Below, piece after piece: positions 11,541 through 20,254 of a stretch of DNA of 64,000 nucleotides; position 1 is the first letter of the stretch; each line of letters begins with the position of its first letter. The position numbers and the translations under genes are program-made. The DNA is from Variovorax fucosicus (GTDB lineage: Bacteria; Pseudomonadota; Gammaproteobacteria; Burkholderiales; Burkholderiaceae_C), in the NCBI RefSeq assembly GCF_030316825.1, contig NZ_JASZYU010000002.1:682001-746000 (forward strand), read 5' to 3'. Below the pieces are notes generated by a model. It ran no database searches and had not been told where the DNA came from. It worked only from the letters and a program-made list of their open reading frames with translations.

Positions 11541-13544
11541 ATGTTCGAACACCTCGATTTCACCAAGCTCATTTTCGGCCGCCTCACCTGGGAGGCGATT
11601 CCGTACCACGAACCGATCCTGCTGTTGACCTTCATCGCAGTGGCGCTGGGCGGCGGCGCGCTCGTCGCCGCGCTCACCTACTACCGCGTCTGGGGCTATC
11701 TGTGGCGCGAGTGGTTCACGAGCATCGATCACAAGAAGATCGGGATCATGTACATCATCCTCGGCCTGGTGATGCTGCTGCGCGGCTTCTCCGACGCGAT
11801 CATGATGCGGGCCCAGCAGGCCTTCGCTTTCGGTGGCAACGAGGGCTTCCTGCCGCCGCACCACTACGACCAGATCTTCACCGCGCACGGCGTGATCATG
11901 ATCTTCTTCGTGGCCATGCCGTTCGTCACCGGCCTCATGAATTTTGCCGTGCCGCTGCAGATCGGCGCGCGCGACGTGGCGTTTCCGTTCCTCAACAACT
12001 TCAGCTTCTGGATGACCGCCAGCGGCGCGGTGCTGGTGATGATGTCGCTGTTCGTTGGCGAGTTTGCACGCACCGGCTGGCTGGCCTATCCACCTTTGTC
12101 CGGCATCGCCTACAGCCCTGACGTGGGGGTCGACTACTACATCTGGTCACTGCAGATCGCGGGGGTCGGGACTCTGCTCTCCGGCATCAACCTGATCGCC
12201 ACCATCGTCAAGATGCGCGCGCCGGGCATGGGCCTCATGAAGATGCCGATCTTCACCTGGACGGCGCTGTGCACCAATGTGCTGATCGTCGCTGCCTTCC
12301 CGGTCCTGACCGCCGTGCTCGCGCTGTTGTCGCTCGATCGCTACGTCGGAACCAACTTCTTCTCGAACGACCTTGGCGGCAACGCCATGATGTACGTCAA
12401 CCTGATCTGGATCTGGGGCCACCCTGAGGTGTACATCCTGATCCTGCCCTTGTTCGGCGTGTTCTCGGAGGTGGTGTCGACCTTCTCCGCCAAGCGGCTG
12501 TTCGGCTACGCGTCGATGGTGTACGCCACGATCGTGATCACGATCTTGTCGTACCTGGTGTGGCTGCACCACTTCTTCACGATGGGCTCGGGCGCCAGCG
12601 TCAATTCGTTCTTCGGCATCACGACCATGATCATCTCGATCCCGACCGGGGCGAAGATCTTCAACTGGCTGTTCACGATGTACCACGGCCGCATCCGCTT
12701 CGAGGTGCCGATGCTGTGGACGATCGGCTTCATGGTCACCTTCACCATCGGCGGCATGACGGGCGTGCTGCTGGCTGTGCCACCGGCCGACTTCGTGCTG
12801 CACAACAGCCTGTTCCTGATCGCGCACTTCCACAACGTGATCATCGGCGGCGTGGTGTTCGGCGTGTTCGCCGGCATCTACTACTGGTTTCCCAAGGCCA
12901 CCGGCGTCAAGCTCGACCCGTTCTGGGGCAAGGTGTCGTTCTGGCTCTGGCTGTCCGGCTTCTGGTTCGCGTTCATGCCGCTCTACGTGCTCGGCCTGAT
13001 GGGCGTCACGCGCCGCATGAGCCGTTTCGAAGACCCCTCGCTGCAGATCTGGTTCCAGATCGCTGCCTTCGGCGCTGTCCTGATCGCGCTGGGCATTCTG
13101 GCGATGTTCGTCCAGTTCTACGTGACGTACCGCGACCGCGAAGCGCTGCGCGACACCACGGGCGACCCGTGGAACGGCCGCACGCTCGAATGGTCGACCT
13201 CGTCGCCGCCGCCGGCGTACAACTTCGCCTTCACGCCCTTGATCCATGACAGCGATGCCTGGCACGACATGAAGAAGCGCGGCTACCAGCGTCCGGTCAG
13301 CGGTTTCATCCCGATTCACATGCCTAAGAACACCTGGGCGGGCATCGTGCTCGCCGGGTTGAGCACCGTGTTCGGTTTCGCGGCGATCTGGCACATGTGG
13401 CCGCTGGCGGTCTTGTCGTTTGCGACGCTGATCGTGGTCGCGATCGTCCACACCTTCAACTACAAGCGCGATTTCCACATCGGCGTCGACGAGGTGATCC
13501 GCATCGAGGGCGAACGTACGCGCCTGCTGGGAGCTTCCGCATGA
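11541..13544 (+). CDS. cyoB: Cytochrome bo3 ubiquinol oxidase subunit I
   Basis: A 667-residue catalytic subunit with heme b, the heme o3-CuB site and proton channels. Visible ligands are AHGVIMIFF (low-spin heme His), [12 protein letters not shown] (CuB His and the cross-linked Tyr), [11 protein letters not shown] (paired CuB histidines) and [10 protein letters not shown] (heme o3 and low-spin heme histidines). Length matches E. coli CyoB (663). ATG 11541 is used in preference to an in-frame TTG at 11529. It lies 21 bases after cyoA, and its stop overlaps the cyoC start. Confidence 0.97.
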   Translation: MFEHLDFTKLIFGRLTWEAIPYHEPILLLTFIAVALGGGALVAALTYYRVWGYLWREWFTSIDHKKIGIMYIILGLVMLLRGFSDAIMMRAQQAFAFGGNEGFLPPHHYDQIFTAHGVIMIFFVAMPFVTGLMNFAVPLQIGARDVAFPFLNNFSFWMTASGAVLVMMSLFVGEFARTGWLAYPPLSGIAYSPDVGVDYYIWSLQIAGVGTLLSGINLIATIVKMRAPGMGLMKMPIFTWTALCTNVLIVAAFPVLTAVLALLSLDRYVGTNFFSNDLGGNAMMYVNLIWIWGHPEVYILILPLFGVFSEVVSTFSAKRLFGYASMVYATIVITILSYLVWLHHFFTMGSGASVNSFFGITTMIISIPTGAKIFNWLFTMYHGRIRFEVPMLWTIGFMVTFTIGGMTGVLLAVPPADFVLHNSLFLIAHFHNVIIGGVVFGVFAGIYYWFPKATGVKLDPFWGKVSFWLWLSGFWFAFMPLYVLGLMGVTRRMSRFEDPSLQIWFQIAAFGAVLIALGILAMFVQFYVTYRDREALRDTTGDPWNGRTLEWSTSSPPPAYNFAFTPLIHDSDAWHDMKKRGYQRPVSGFIPIHMPKNTWAGIVLAGLSTVFGFAAIWHMWPLAVLSFATLIVVAIVHTFNYKRDFHIGVDEVIRIEGERTRLLGASA

Positions 13545-14179
13545 GCGCCGCGATGACCACGACCGCCGACGGCGTCGATACGCCGGACAACCTGCGCTTC
13601 TGGGTGCCCGAGGAGCACCACGTCGAGAACGGAACGCTGCTCGGCTTCTGGCTCTACCTGATGAGCGACTGCCTCGTCTTCGCGGTGCTGTTCGCGGTCT
13701 ATGCCGTGCTGGGCCGCAGCTACGCGGCCGGGCCCTCGGGCGCCGACTTGTTCGACCTGCCGCTGGTCGCCATCAACACCTCGATGCTGCTGTTCTCGTC
13801 CATCACCTATGGCTTCGCCATGCTGGAGATGCAGAAGAACAAGGTGCGGCCGATGCTGGTGTGGCTGGCCATCACGGGCCTGTTCGGTGCGGCCTTCCTC
13901 GGGCTCGAGCTGTACGAGTTCGCCCACCTGATCCACGAGGGCGCCGGCCCGCAGCGCAGCGCGTTCCTGTCGGCCTTCTTCACGCTGGTCGGCACGCACG
14001 GCCTGCACGTGACCTTCGGCATCATCTGGCTCATCACGCTGATGGTGCAGGTGACGCGCGGCGGGCTGATTCCGGAAAACCGGCGCCGGCTGTTGTGCCT
14101 GTCGATGTTCTGGCACTTTCTGGACGTGGTGTGGATCGGTGTCTTCACCTTCGTCTACCTGATGGGATCCCTGACATGA
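13541..14179 (+). CDS. cyoC: Cytochrome bo3 ubiquinol oxidase subunit III
   Basis: A 212-residue membrane subunit III with five predicted helices, as in quinol oxidases (cytochrome c oxidases usually have seven). The [20 protein letters not shown] opening and the [12 protein letters not shown] segment are family-typical. Its ATG overlaps the cyoB TGA (ATGA), and its own stop overlaps cyoD the same way, so the four subunits are translationally coupled. Confidence 0.95.
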   Translation: MSAAMTTTADGVDTPDNLRFWVPEEHHVENGTLLGFWLYLMSDCLVFAVLFAVYAVLGRSYAAGPSGADLFDLPLVAINTSMLLFSSITYGFAMLEMQKNKVRPMLVWLAITGLFGAAFLGLELYEFAHLIHEGAGPQRSAFLSAFFTLVGTHGLHVTFGIIWLITLMVQVTRGGLIPENRRRLLCLSMFWHFLDVVWIGVFTFVYLMGSLT

Positions 14180-14541
14180 GCGACCACGCGGAACACGGCC
14201 ACGACGAGGGGCCGCACAGCACCTTCAAGGGCTACATGACGGGCTTCATCCTGTCGGTGATCCTCACCGCGATTCCGTTCTGGATCGTCATGGCCAAGGT
14301 GTTCGACAAGTCGAGCACCACGGCCCTGGTGGTGCTGGCGTTCGCGGTGGTGCAGATCATCGTGCACATGATCTATTTCCTGCACATGAACACCAAGGCC
14401 GAGGGCGGCTGGTCGATGCTGGCGCTGGTGTTCACGCTGGTGCTGGTGGTGATCACGCTGAGCGGCTCGATCTGGGTGATGTACCACCTCAACAACAACA
14501 TGATGCCGATGTCGACCCACGACATGAAGAACATGCCTTGA
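14176..14541 (+). CDS. cyoD: Cytochrome bo3 ubiquinol oxidase subunit IV
   Basis: A 121-residue small subunit with three transmembrane helices, needed for CuB assembly in subunit I. The helix-III motif [10 protein letters not shown] is conserved in CyoD. The C-terminus is rich in Met and His ([16 protein letters not shown]), which is longer than in E. coli and might help hold copper; that is speculation. ATG overlaps the cyoC stop. No cyoE (heme O synthase) follows, and it must be encoded elsewhere. Confidence 0.93.
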   Translation: MSDHAEHGHDEGPHSTFKGYMTGFILSVILTAIPFWIVMAKVFDKSSTTALVVLAFAVVQIIVHMIYFLHMNTKAEGGWSMLALVFTLVLVVITLSGSIWVMYHLNNNMMPMSTHDMKNMP

Positions 14542-15287
14542 GGCGCATCGCGTTCGCCGCTGCCGCGCTGCTGGCCCTTGCCGGTTTTTCTGGTTTTGTT
14601 GCGCTCGGCACCTGGCAACTCGAGCGCAGGGCGTGGAAGCTCGACCTCATCGCCCGTGTCGATGCACGTGTGCATGCACCGGCCGTCGCGGCACCCGGGC
14701 CAGCCCAATGGCCGCAGCTCGGCGCGGCCGCCGACGAATACCGGCATGTGCGGATTGCCGGCACCTTCCTGAACGAGCGCGAAACCCTGGTGCAGGCCGT
14801 CACCGGCCTCGGCAGCGGGTTCTGGGTGCTCACGCCACTGCAGGCCGCGGACGGCACCGTGGTGCTGGTCAATCGCGGCTTCGTGCCGCCCGAGGCACGG
14901 GATCGGGCCGCGCGCAAAGCCGGCGAGCCGACCGACCCGACCGTCGTCACCGGCCTGCTGCGCCTCACCGAGCCGGGCGGCGGCTTCCTGCGCAGGAACG
15001 ACGCCGCGGGCGACCGCTGGTACTCGCGCGACGTCCAGGCCATCGCCGCCGCGCGCGGGCTGGACAAGGTCGCGCCGTTCTTCGTCGACGCGGATGCCGA
15101 CCCCGGCAAGCCGGCCGGCGCGGAGCGCGCTTGGCCGGCCGGCGGCCTGACCGTGATCGCGTTCCACAACAACCACATGGTCTACGCCCTGACCTGGTAC
15201 GCACTGGCCCTGATGGTCGCGGGTGCCGCCTGGCGCTTGTTGCGCGAAAAGAAGCGGCAAGATAGGCAGGATGCCAAGCCCCACTGA
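14538..15287 (+). CDS. SURF1-family terminal oxidase biogenesis protein
   Basis: A 249-residue SURF1/Shy1 protein with the expected architecture: one N-terminal helix (residues ~4-22), a periplasmic domain (GTWQLERRAWKLDLI, LVNRGFVPPE) and one C-terminal helix near residue 230. SURF1 proteins help insert heme a or heme o into subunit I. A dedicated SURF1 inside quinol oxidase operons is known in alpha- and betaproteobacteria. Translation probably starts at the TTG overlapping the cyoD stop (TTGA). Confidence 0.88.
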   Translation: MRRIAFAAAALLALAGFSGFVALGTWQLERRAWKLDLIARVDARVHAPAVAAPGPAQWPQLGAAADEYRHVRIAGTFLNERETLVQAVTGLGSGFWVLTPLQAADGTVVLVNRGFVPPEARDRAARKAGEPTDPTVVTGLLRLTEPGGGFLRRNDAAGDRWYSRDVQAIAAARGLDKVAPFFVDADADPGKPAGAERAWPAGGLTVIAFHNNHMVYALTWYALALMVAGAAWRLLREKKRQDRQDAKPH

Positions 15288-16590
15288 AAAAGCCGGCGTG
15301 CCCGCGGGCCCGGACGACGCCACCGGCTTCAAGAACATGCAGCAGCTGATCCAGCTGCGCTGGATCGCCGCGGTCGGACAGGTTCTGACGATCGGGGTCG
15401 TGTACTACGGTTTCGGCGTGCCGCTGCCGGTCGACCAGATGCTGGCGGTGCTGGGTTGCCTGGTGGCGTTCAATGGCGTGAGCCTGATGCGCTGGCACCA
15501 GTATCGCGAAGTCACCAACGCCGAATTGTTCGTTGCTTCGCTGGTCGACGTGGGCATGCTCACGACGCAGCTCTATCTCAGCGGCGGCGTCACGAACCCG
15601 TTCGTCTTTCTCTATCTGCTGCAGATCATCCTGGGCGCCGTGCTGCTCGAAGCCTGGTCGACGTGGATCATGGTCGCCGTGACCACCGCCTGCTTCGCCA
15701 GTCTGGCGCGCTTCGGGCGGCCGCTCGCGCTGCCGCTGGACCTCGATCGCGGCCTGGCCAGCCCGTACGTGCAGGGCGTACTGGTCTGCTTCGTGATCAA
15801 CGCGGCGCTGGTGGTGATCTTCATCACGCGCATCAGCCGCAACCTGCGCGAGCGCGACGCGCGGTTGGCCGGCCTGCGCCAGCGCGCCGCCGAGGAAGAG
15901 CACATCGTGCGCATGGGCCTGCTGGCGTCGGGCGCGGCGCATGAGCTCGGCACGCCGCTCGCTACCCTGGCCGTGATCCTGGGCGACTGGCGGCGCATGC
16001 CCGCGTTCAAGGCCGATGCCGAACTGCTGCAGGAGGTCGGCGAGATGCAGCTGCAGGTTCAGCGCTGCAAGACCATCGTGAGCGGCATCCTGCTGTCGGC
16101 CGGCGAGGCGCGCGGCGAGTCGTCGGCCCGAACCACGATCTGCAACTTTCTGGACGGCCTTGTCGAAGAATGGCGCAGCACGCGGCCGACCGCCGCGCTC
16201 ACCTACGAGAACCGTTTTGGCCACGACATGCCGATGGTGTCCGACTCGGCCGTGAAGCAGATGATCTGCAACGTGCTCGACAACGCGCTCGAGGCCTCGG
16301 CGCATGCGCTGCGGCTGGAGGTGACGCGCGAAGCCGATACGCTGGTGCTGACCTGCACTGACGACGGTCCCGGTTTCGCGCCCGCCATGCTGGCGCATCT
16401 GGGCAAGCCCTACCAGTCGAGCAAAGGCCGGCCGGGCGGTGGCCTCGGCCTCTTCCTGGTCGTCAATGTGGCCCGTACCATCGGTGGCAGCGTCACCGCG
16501 CGCAACCGGCCCGAAGGTGGCGCGGCCGTGACGATCTCGCTGCCGCTGGCAGCCATCACGCTGGAAGAGGACGAAGCCCATGCAAGCTGA
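15271..16590 (+). CDS. regB: Redox-sensing sensor histidine kinase, RegB/PrrB/ActS type
   Basis: A 439-residue membrane kinase. Six N-terminal helices carry the quinone-binding signature GGVTNPF (residues 105-111). The phosphoacceptor is His224 in the atypical H-box HELGTPL that marks the RegB family. Cys266 in QVQRCKTIV aligns with the redox-active Cys265 of Rhodobacter RegB, which shuts off the kinase when oxidised. The C-terminal ATPase has N and G boxes (NVLDNALEAS, GGGLGLFLVVN). ATG 15271 lies within the end of the SURF1 gene. Linkage to a quinol oxidase suggests it reads the quinone pool and adjusts that oxidase. Confidence 0.92.
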   Translation: MPSPTEKAGVPAGPDDATGFKNMQQLIQLRWIAAVGQVLTIGVVYYGFGVPLPVDQMLAVLGCLVAFNGVSLMRWHQYREVTNAELFVASLVDVGMLTTQLYLSGGVTNPFVFLYLLQIILGAVLLEAWSTWIMVAVTTACFASLARFGRPLALPLDLDRGLASPYVQGVLVCFVINAALVVIFITRISRNLRERDARLAGLRQRAAEEEHIVRMGLLASGAAHELGTPLATLAVILGDWRRMPAFKADAELLQEVGEMQLQVQRCKTIVSGILLSAGEARGESSARTTICNFLDGLVEEWRSTRPTAALTYENRFGHDMPMVSDSAVKQMICNVLDNALEASAHALRLEVTREADTLVLTCTDDGPGFAPAMLAHLGKPYQSSKGRPGGGLGLFLVVNVARTIGGSVTARNRPEGGAAVTISLPLAAITLEEDEAHAS

Positions 16591-17119
16591 GCGCCGGTTG
16601 CTCATCGTCGAGGACGATGCGGCCTTTGCCCGCACCCTGAGCCGGTCGTTCGAGCGGCGCGGCTACACGGTCATGCTGGCTGCCAGCCTGAACGAGGTCA
16701 ATGCGCTGCTGCAGGAGCAGCCGACACCCGGCTACGCAGTGGTCGACCTCAAGCTCAACGGCCAGGCCTCGGGCCTGGCCTGCGTGCAGGCGCTGCACAC
16801 GCACGATGCGGGCATGCTCATTGTGGTGCTGACCGGCTTCGCCAGCATCGCGACCGCGGTCGAAGCCATCAAGCTCGGTGCCAGCCATTACCTGGCCAAG
16901 CCGTCCAACACCGACGACATCGAGGCCGCGTTCGGTCGCGCGGAGGGCAACGTCGAAGTTGAGCTGACCAACCGCGCGTCGTCGATCAAGACGCTCGAGT
17001 GGGAGCGCATTCACGAAACCCTGGCGGAGACCGGCTTCAACATCTCCGAGACCGCGCGCCGGCTCGGCATGCACCGGCGCACACTCGCGCGCAAGCTGGG
17101 CAAGCAGCAGGTCAAGTAG
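16580..17119 (+). CDS. regA: Response regulator, RegA/PrrA/ActR type
   Basis: A 179-residue partner of RegB. The receiver domain has the acidic pair EDD (residues 11-13), the phosphorylation site Asp56 (VVDLKLNG) and the switch Thr/Lys region (TGFAS, LAKPSN). A short linker leads to a Fis-type helix-turn-helix with the near-invariant RegA signature MHRRTLARKLGK. It overlaps regB by 11 bases. Likely targets are the cyo operon and other redox-dependent genes; no site is asserted. Its stop overlaps the convergent mrpG-like gene by 8 bases. Confidence 0.92.
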   Translation: MQAERRLLIVEDDAAFARTLSRSFERRGYTVMLAASLNEVNALLQEQPTPGYAVVDLKLNGQASGLACVQALHTHDAGMLIVVLTGFASIATAVEAIKLGASHYLAKPSNTDDIEAAFGRAEGNVEVELTNRASSIKTLEWERIHETLAETGFNISETARRLGMHRRTLARKLGKQQVK

Positions 17120-17462
17120 GGCGATCCGGCGCCTCAGCCTTGTCGCCATTCTTGCGATGCCGGAACAGCGCGGCGCGCATCAGGAAGATGGTGGTGACCG
17201 GCGCCGTCAGCGCGACGAACAGCGCGATCAGCACCGCGTGCAGGAACAGGTTGAAGCCCTGCACCGAGAAGTAGACGATGGTCGCGATCGTCATGCACCA
17301 GACACCGAGCGTGGCGCCCAGCGTGGGCGCATGGATGCGCCGGAAGAAGGTCGGCAGCCGGATCAGGCCGAACGAGCCGATCGCGGCAAAGGCCGCGCCG
17401 AGCACGACGAACACCGCGGTCAGGAGCTCAGCCCACAGCGGCAACGCGCCCATGAGATTCAT
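17112..17462 (-). CDS. phaG: Mrp/Pha-type monovalent cation/H+ antiporter subunit G
   Basis: A 116-residue small membrane subunit with three helices. The family motif GSFGLIRLPTFFRRIHAPTL, used here in part as FGLIRLPTFFRRIHAPT, is typical of MnhG/PhaG. It is the last gene of the antiporter operon and starts in an ATG that overlaps the phaF stop. The gene ends inside the last codons of convergent regA, leaving no room for a terminator between the two units. Confidence 0.92.
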   Translation of the reverse strand: MNLMGALPLWAELLTAVFVVLGAAFAAIGSFGLIRLPTFFRRIHAPTLGATLGVWCMTIATIVYFSVQGFNLFLHAVLIALFVALTAPVTTIFLMRAALFRHRKNGDKAEAPDRPT

Positions 17463-17737
17463 TCGATGACCTCCCCGCGCAGTAAGAACTTGGCCATTGC
17501 CGTCGAGCTGACGAAGCCGAACAGCGCGATCAGCATCGCCGCCTCGAAGTAGACGTTGCTCGCGTAGTTGATGCCGAGCACCAGCATCATCAGCATGCCG
17601 TTGATGTAGAGGCAGTCGAGCGCCATCACGCGGTCTTGCGCGGTCGGCCCGATCAAGAGGCGCGCCAGCGCGCACAGCATCGCCATGGCGAGCAGGAACA
17701 GCGCGAGTTTCAGGGCCCAGAGCAGAACCGGCGTCAT
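17459..17737 (-). CDS. phaF: Mrp/Pha-type antiporter subunit F
   Basis: A 92-residue protein with three transmembrane helices. The conserved MnhF core GPTAQDRVMALDCLYING is clear near residues 30-47. It overlaps phaE (upstream) and phaG (downstream) by four bases each. Mrp complexes need all subunits for Na+ or K+ export driven by proton entry. Confidence 0.93.
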   Translation of the reverse strand: MTPVLLWALKLALFLLAMAMLCALARLLIGPTAQDRVMALDCLYINGMLMMLVLGINYASNVYFEAAMLIALFGFVSSTAMAKFLLRGEVIE

Positions 17738-18222
17738 TCGAAGATCTCCATCAGCGGGCGTTCGTAGCGCTGCTTGACCAGCGCGACGAACGCCTTGTCG
17801 TCGTCGAGGTGGAACATGTGGATGCGCAGCGTCGCGCCGTCGCGCGACAACTCCGCCCAGGCGGTGCCAGGCGTCAGGCACAGGATCATCGCGAGCACCG
17901 CCAGCCCGTTCGGGTCGCGCAGATCGAGCGGCACCTCCACGAAGTGCGCGTGAATGTCTTCGGTGCGCCGCGTCAGCAGCAACCGCGCGACCACGAGCGC
18001 CGAATGAACCAGGTCGATCGCCACGCGGCCCGCCACCTTCAGCGCCACGCCGGGGCGGCGCATGCGAACCCGGGCCGGTCGCAACCCCTGCGTCAGCAAG
18101 GGCACCGCGATGGCCAGCACGGCTGCCAGCAGCAAGGTGGCCGGATGCAGCGATTGGTTGAGCAGCAGCCATACGACGAACAGCGCCAGCGACAGGGGCG
18201 GCGAGGGCAGCCAGCGTTTCAC
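17734..18222 (-). CDS. phaE: Mrp/Pha-type antiporter subunit E
   Basis: A 162-residue MnhE-type subunit: two or three N-terminal helices and a C-terminal cytoplasmic part with the family motif CLTPGTAWAELS. GTG start at 18222 forms a GTGA overlap with the phaD stop. Longer in-frame extensions run antisense-like through phaD and are not credible. Confidence 0.9.
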   Translation of the reverse strand: MKRWLPSPPLSLALFVVWLLLNQSLHPATLLLAAVLAIAVPLLTQGLRPARVRMRRPGVALKVAGRVAIDLVHSALVVARLLLTRRTEDIHAHFVEVPLDLRDPNGLAVLAMILCLTPGTAWAELSRDGATLRIHMFHLDDDKAFVALVKQRYERPLMEIFE

Positions 18223-19913
18223 GGCGCGCGCCCCCCGTTGCTGGGGCTGGCGATCTGGCGCGCGCCCATCACTGCCTTGCGGTAGGCGGTCGGCGTGCGC
18301 AAGCCGTCGGCCGTGGCGGTGGCATGCAGGAGCACCGGGCCGGCCGCGACGGTGAGTGCCGCGCTGGCGGCCAGCAGCGCGGCGACGGGCAGCACCTCGA
18401 GCGCGCGCAGCGCCGGCATGGTGGCCAGCGGCTGCGTCCAGAAATGCCGGATGCCGGCGCGGCTCAGCGCGATCAGCGCGAGCAGACCCGACACCAGCAG
18501 CAGCACGAGGAAAGTCCACCCGGTGGGGTTTACGTTGCGCGCGTCGAGCAGGCCCGCCAGCATCGCGAACTTGCCGACAAAGCCCGAAAACGGTGGCAGG
18601 CCCGCAATCAGCAGGGTGCATGCAACGAAGCCGAGGCCGAGGAAGGCGATGCCGGCGGGGATGGCCCGCCCGTAAAGCGCCTGCTGGTCGTCGTCGAGGT
18701 TCACATCGTCGATGGCTTTCAGGTCTTCGGCCAGGAAGGGGGCGTTGCCTGCGCTCTCGTGCGGCGCGATGCTGGCGCCGGCGTTGCGCCAGCGCTCGAT
18801 CATGTCGATCAGCAGGAAGAAGGCGCTGACCGCGAGCGTGGAACTCACCAGGTAATAGAGCGCGCCGGCCCACACGGCGGGCTGGCCAAGCCCCACTGCC
18901 GCCAGCAGCGTGCCGGCCGAGACCAGCACGCTGTAGCCCGCGAGGTTGGACAGCCGCTGGGTGCCGACGATGCCGAGCGCGCCGACGAACAGCGTTGCCA
19001 GGCCGATCGCCACCAGCACGTCCTGGCCGAACGATGCCGAGGCGCCGGTGTCCGGCGCGAACAGCAACGTCCACAGGCGCAACACGGTGTAGACGCCGAG
19101 CTTGGTGAGCAGCGCGAATACCGCGCTCACCGGCGACACGGCCGCGCTGTAGGCCGGCACCAGCCAGAAGTTGAGCGGCCAGGCGCCGGCCTTGGCCAGA
19201 AAGGCCACGGCCAGGATGGCTGCGCCGGCATGCACCAGCCCGCGGTCGGCGGGCGCGATCTGCGCGATGCGCAGGCCGAGATCGGCCATGTTGAGCGTGC
19301 CGGTGGCGCCGTAGAGCAGTGCCGCACCGATCAGGAACAGCGAAGAGGCTGCCAGATTGATCGCGATGTAGTGCAGGCCGGCCGCCACGCGCAACCGGCC
19401 GGAGCCGTGCAGCAGCAAGCCGTAGGACGCCGCCAGCATCACCTCGAAGAACACGAACAGGTTGAACAGGTCGCCGGTGAGGAACGCGCCGTTGAGCCCC
19501 ATCAGCTGCAACTGCAGCAGCGGATGGAAGTGCACGCCGGCGCGATCCCAGCGCGAGGTGGAATAGATCGAGGCCGCGAACGCGATCACGCCGGTGAGCG
19601 CCACCATCAGCGTCGAGAGCCGATCCGCCACCAGCACGATGCCGAACGGCGCACGCCAGTTGCCCGGCAGGTAGACGCCGATCGAACCGGCCCCGCCGCC
19701 GGTGTCGACGGCGTTGACCCAGCGCAGCAGCGCCAGCGCCGCAACCAGGCCGACCAGGCCCGACACCACGCTCAGCGTGGCTTTGGCGCGGCGGCGTTGT
19801 TCGCCCATCAGCAGCATCAATGCGGCGGTGAGCATCGGCACCAGGATCGGCGCGGCCACCAGGTGCGGCATCGTGGCCTCGAGCAGCCGGTCCAGCAGTT
19901 GCACCGGGTTCAT
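18219..19913 (-). CDS. phaD: Mrp/Pha-type antiporter subunit D (NuoN/NuoM-like)
   Basis: A 564-residue membrane protein with about 14 helices, homologous to the proton-pumping NuoL/M/N subunits of complex I. The region containing AKAGAWPLNFWLVPAYSAAV has the conserved Lys and the H/P-type loop, and SAVFALLTKLGVY carries a second buried Lys. It is longer than most MrpD proteins (~500) because of an insertion near residues 375-410 (HESAGNAPFLAEDLKAIDDV) that looks hydrophilic and cytoplasmic. It overlaps phaC and phaE. Confidence 0.93.
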   Translation of the reverse strand: MNPVQLLDRLLEATMPHLVAAPILVPMLTAALMLLMGEQRRRAKATLSVVSGLVGLVAALALLRWVNAVDTGGGAGSIGVYLPGNWRAPFGIVLVADRLSTLMVALTGVIAFAASIYSTSRWDRAGVHFHPLLQLQLMGLNGAFLTGDLFNLFVFFEVMLAASYGLLLHGSGRLRVAAGLHYIAINLAASSLFLIGAALLYGATGTLNMADLGLRIAQIAPADRGLVHAGAAILAVAFLAKAGAWPLNFWLVPAYSAAVSPVSAVFALLTKLGVYTVLRLWTLLFAPDTGASASFGQDVLVAIGLATLFVGALGIVGTQRLSNLAGYSVLVSAGTLLAAVGLGQPAVWAGALYYLVSSTLAVSAFFLLIDMIERWRNAGASIAPHESAGNAPFLAEDLKAIDDVNLDDDQQALYGRAIPAGIAFLGLGFVACTLLIAGLPPFSGFVGKFAMLAGLLDARNVNPTGWTFLVLLLVSGLLALIALSRAGIRHFWTQPLATMPALRALEVLPVAALLAASAALTVAAGPVLLHATATADGLRTPTAYRKAVMGARQIASPSNGGRAP

Positions 19914-20254
19914 GGTTCGAGATCCTCGCCGTCCACATGGTCGTTGCCGGCCAGGCCCCGCGAGGCGAGCATCACCACGAGGAAGAGGGCGGTCATGGCG
20001 AAGCCGATCACGATGGCGGTCAGCACCAGCGCCTGCGGCATCGGATCCGCGGTGTTGGACAGGTTGGCGACGAAGCCGGGCGTGAGCACCGGCTCGCTGT
20101 CGACCTTGAGCCGCCCCATGCTGAAAATGAACAGGTTCACCGCATAGGACAACAGCGTGAGCCCCATGATCACCTGGAAGGTGCGCGGGCGCAGCAGCAG
20201 ATAGACACCCGAGCCGGTGAGCACGCCGATCGCGATGGCAAGCACGGCCTCCAT
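19910..20254 (-). CDS. phaC: Mrp/Pha-type antiporter subunit C (NuoK-like)
   Basis: A 114-residue NuoK-like subunit with three helices. The family stretch GLTLLSYAVNLFIFSMG and the helix ending in PMPQALVLTAIVIGFA carry the typical NuoK/MrpC pattern. Its ATG shares one base with the stop of the fused A/B subunit. Confidence 0.93.
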   Translation of the reverse strand: MEAVLAIAIGVLTGSGVYLLLRPRTFQVIMGLTLLSYAVNLFIFSMGRLKVDSEPVLTPGFVANLSNTADPMPQALVLTAIVIGFAMTALFLVVMLASRGLAGNDHVDGEDLEP

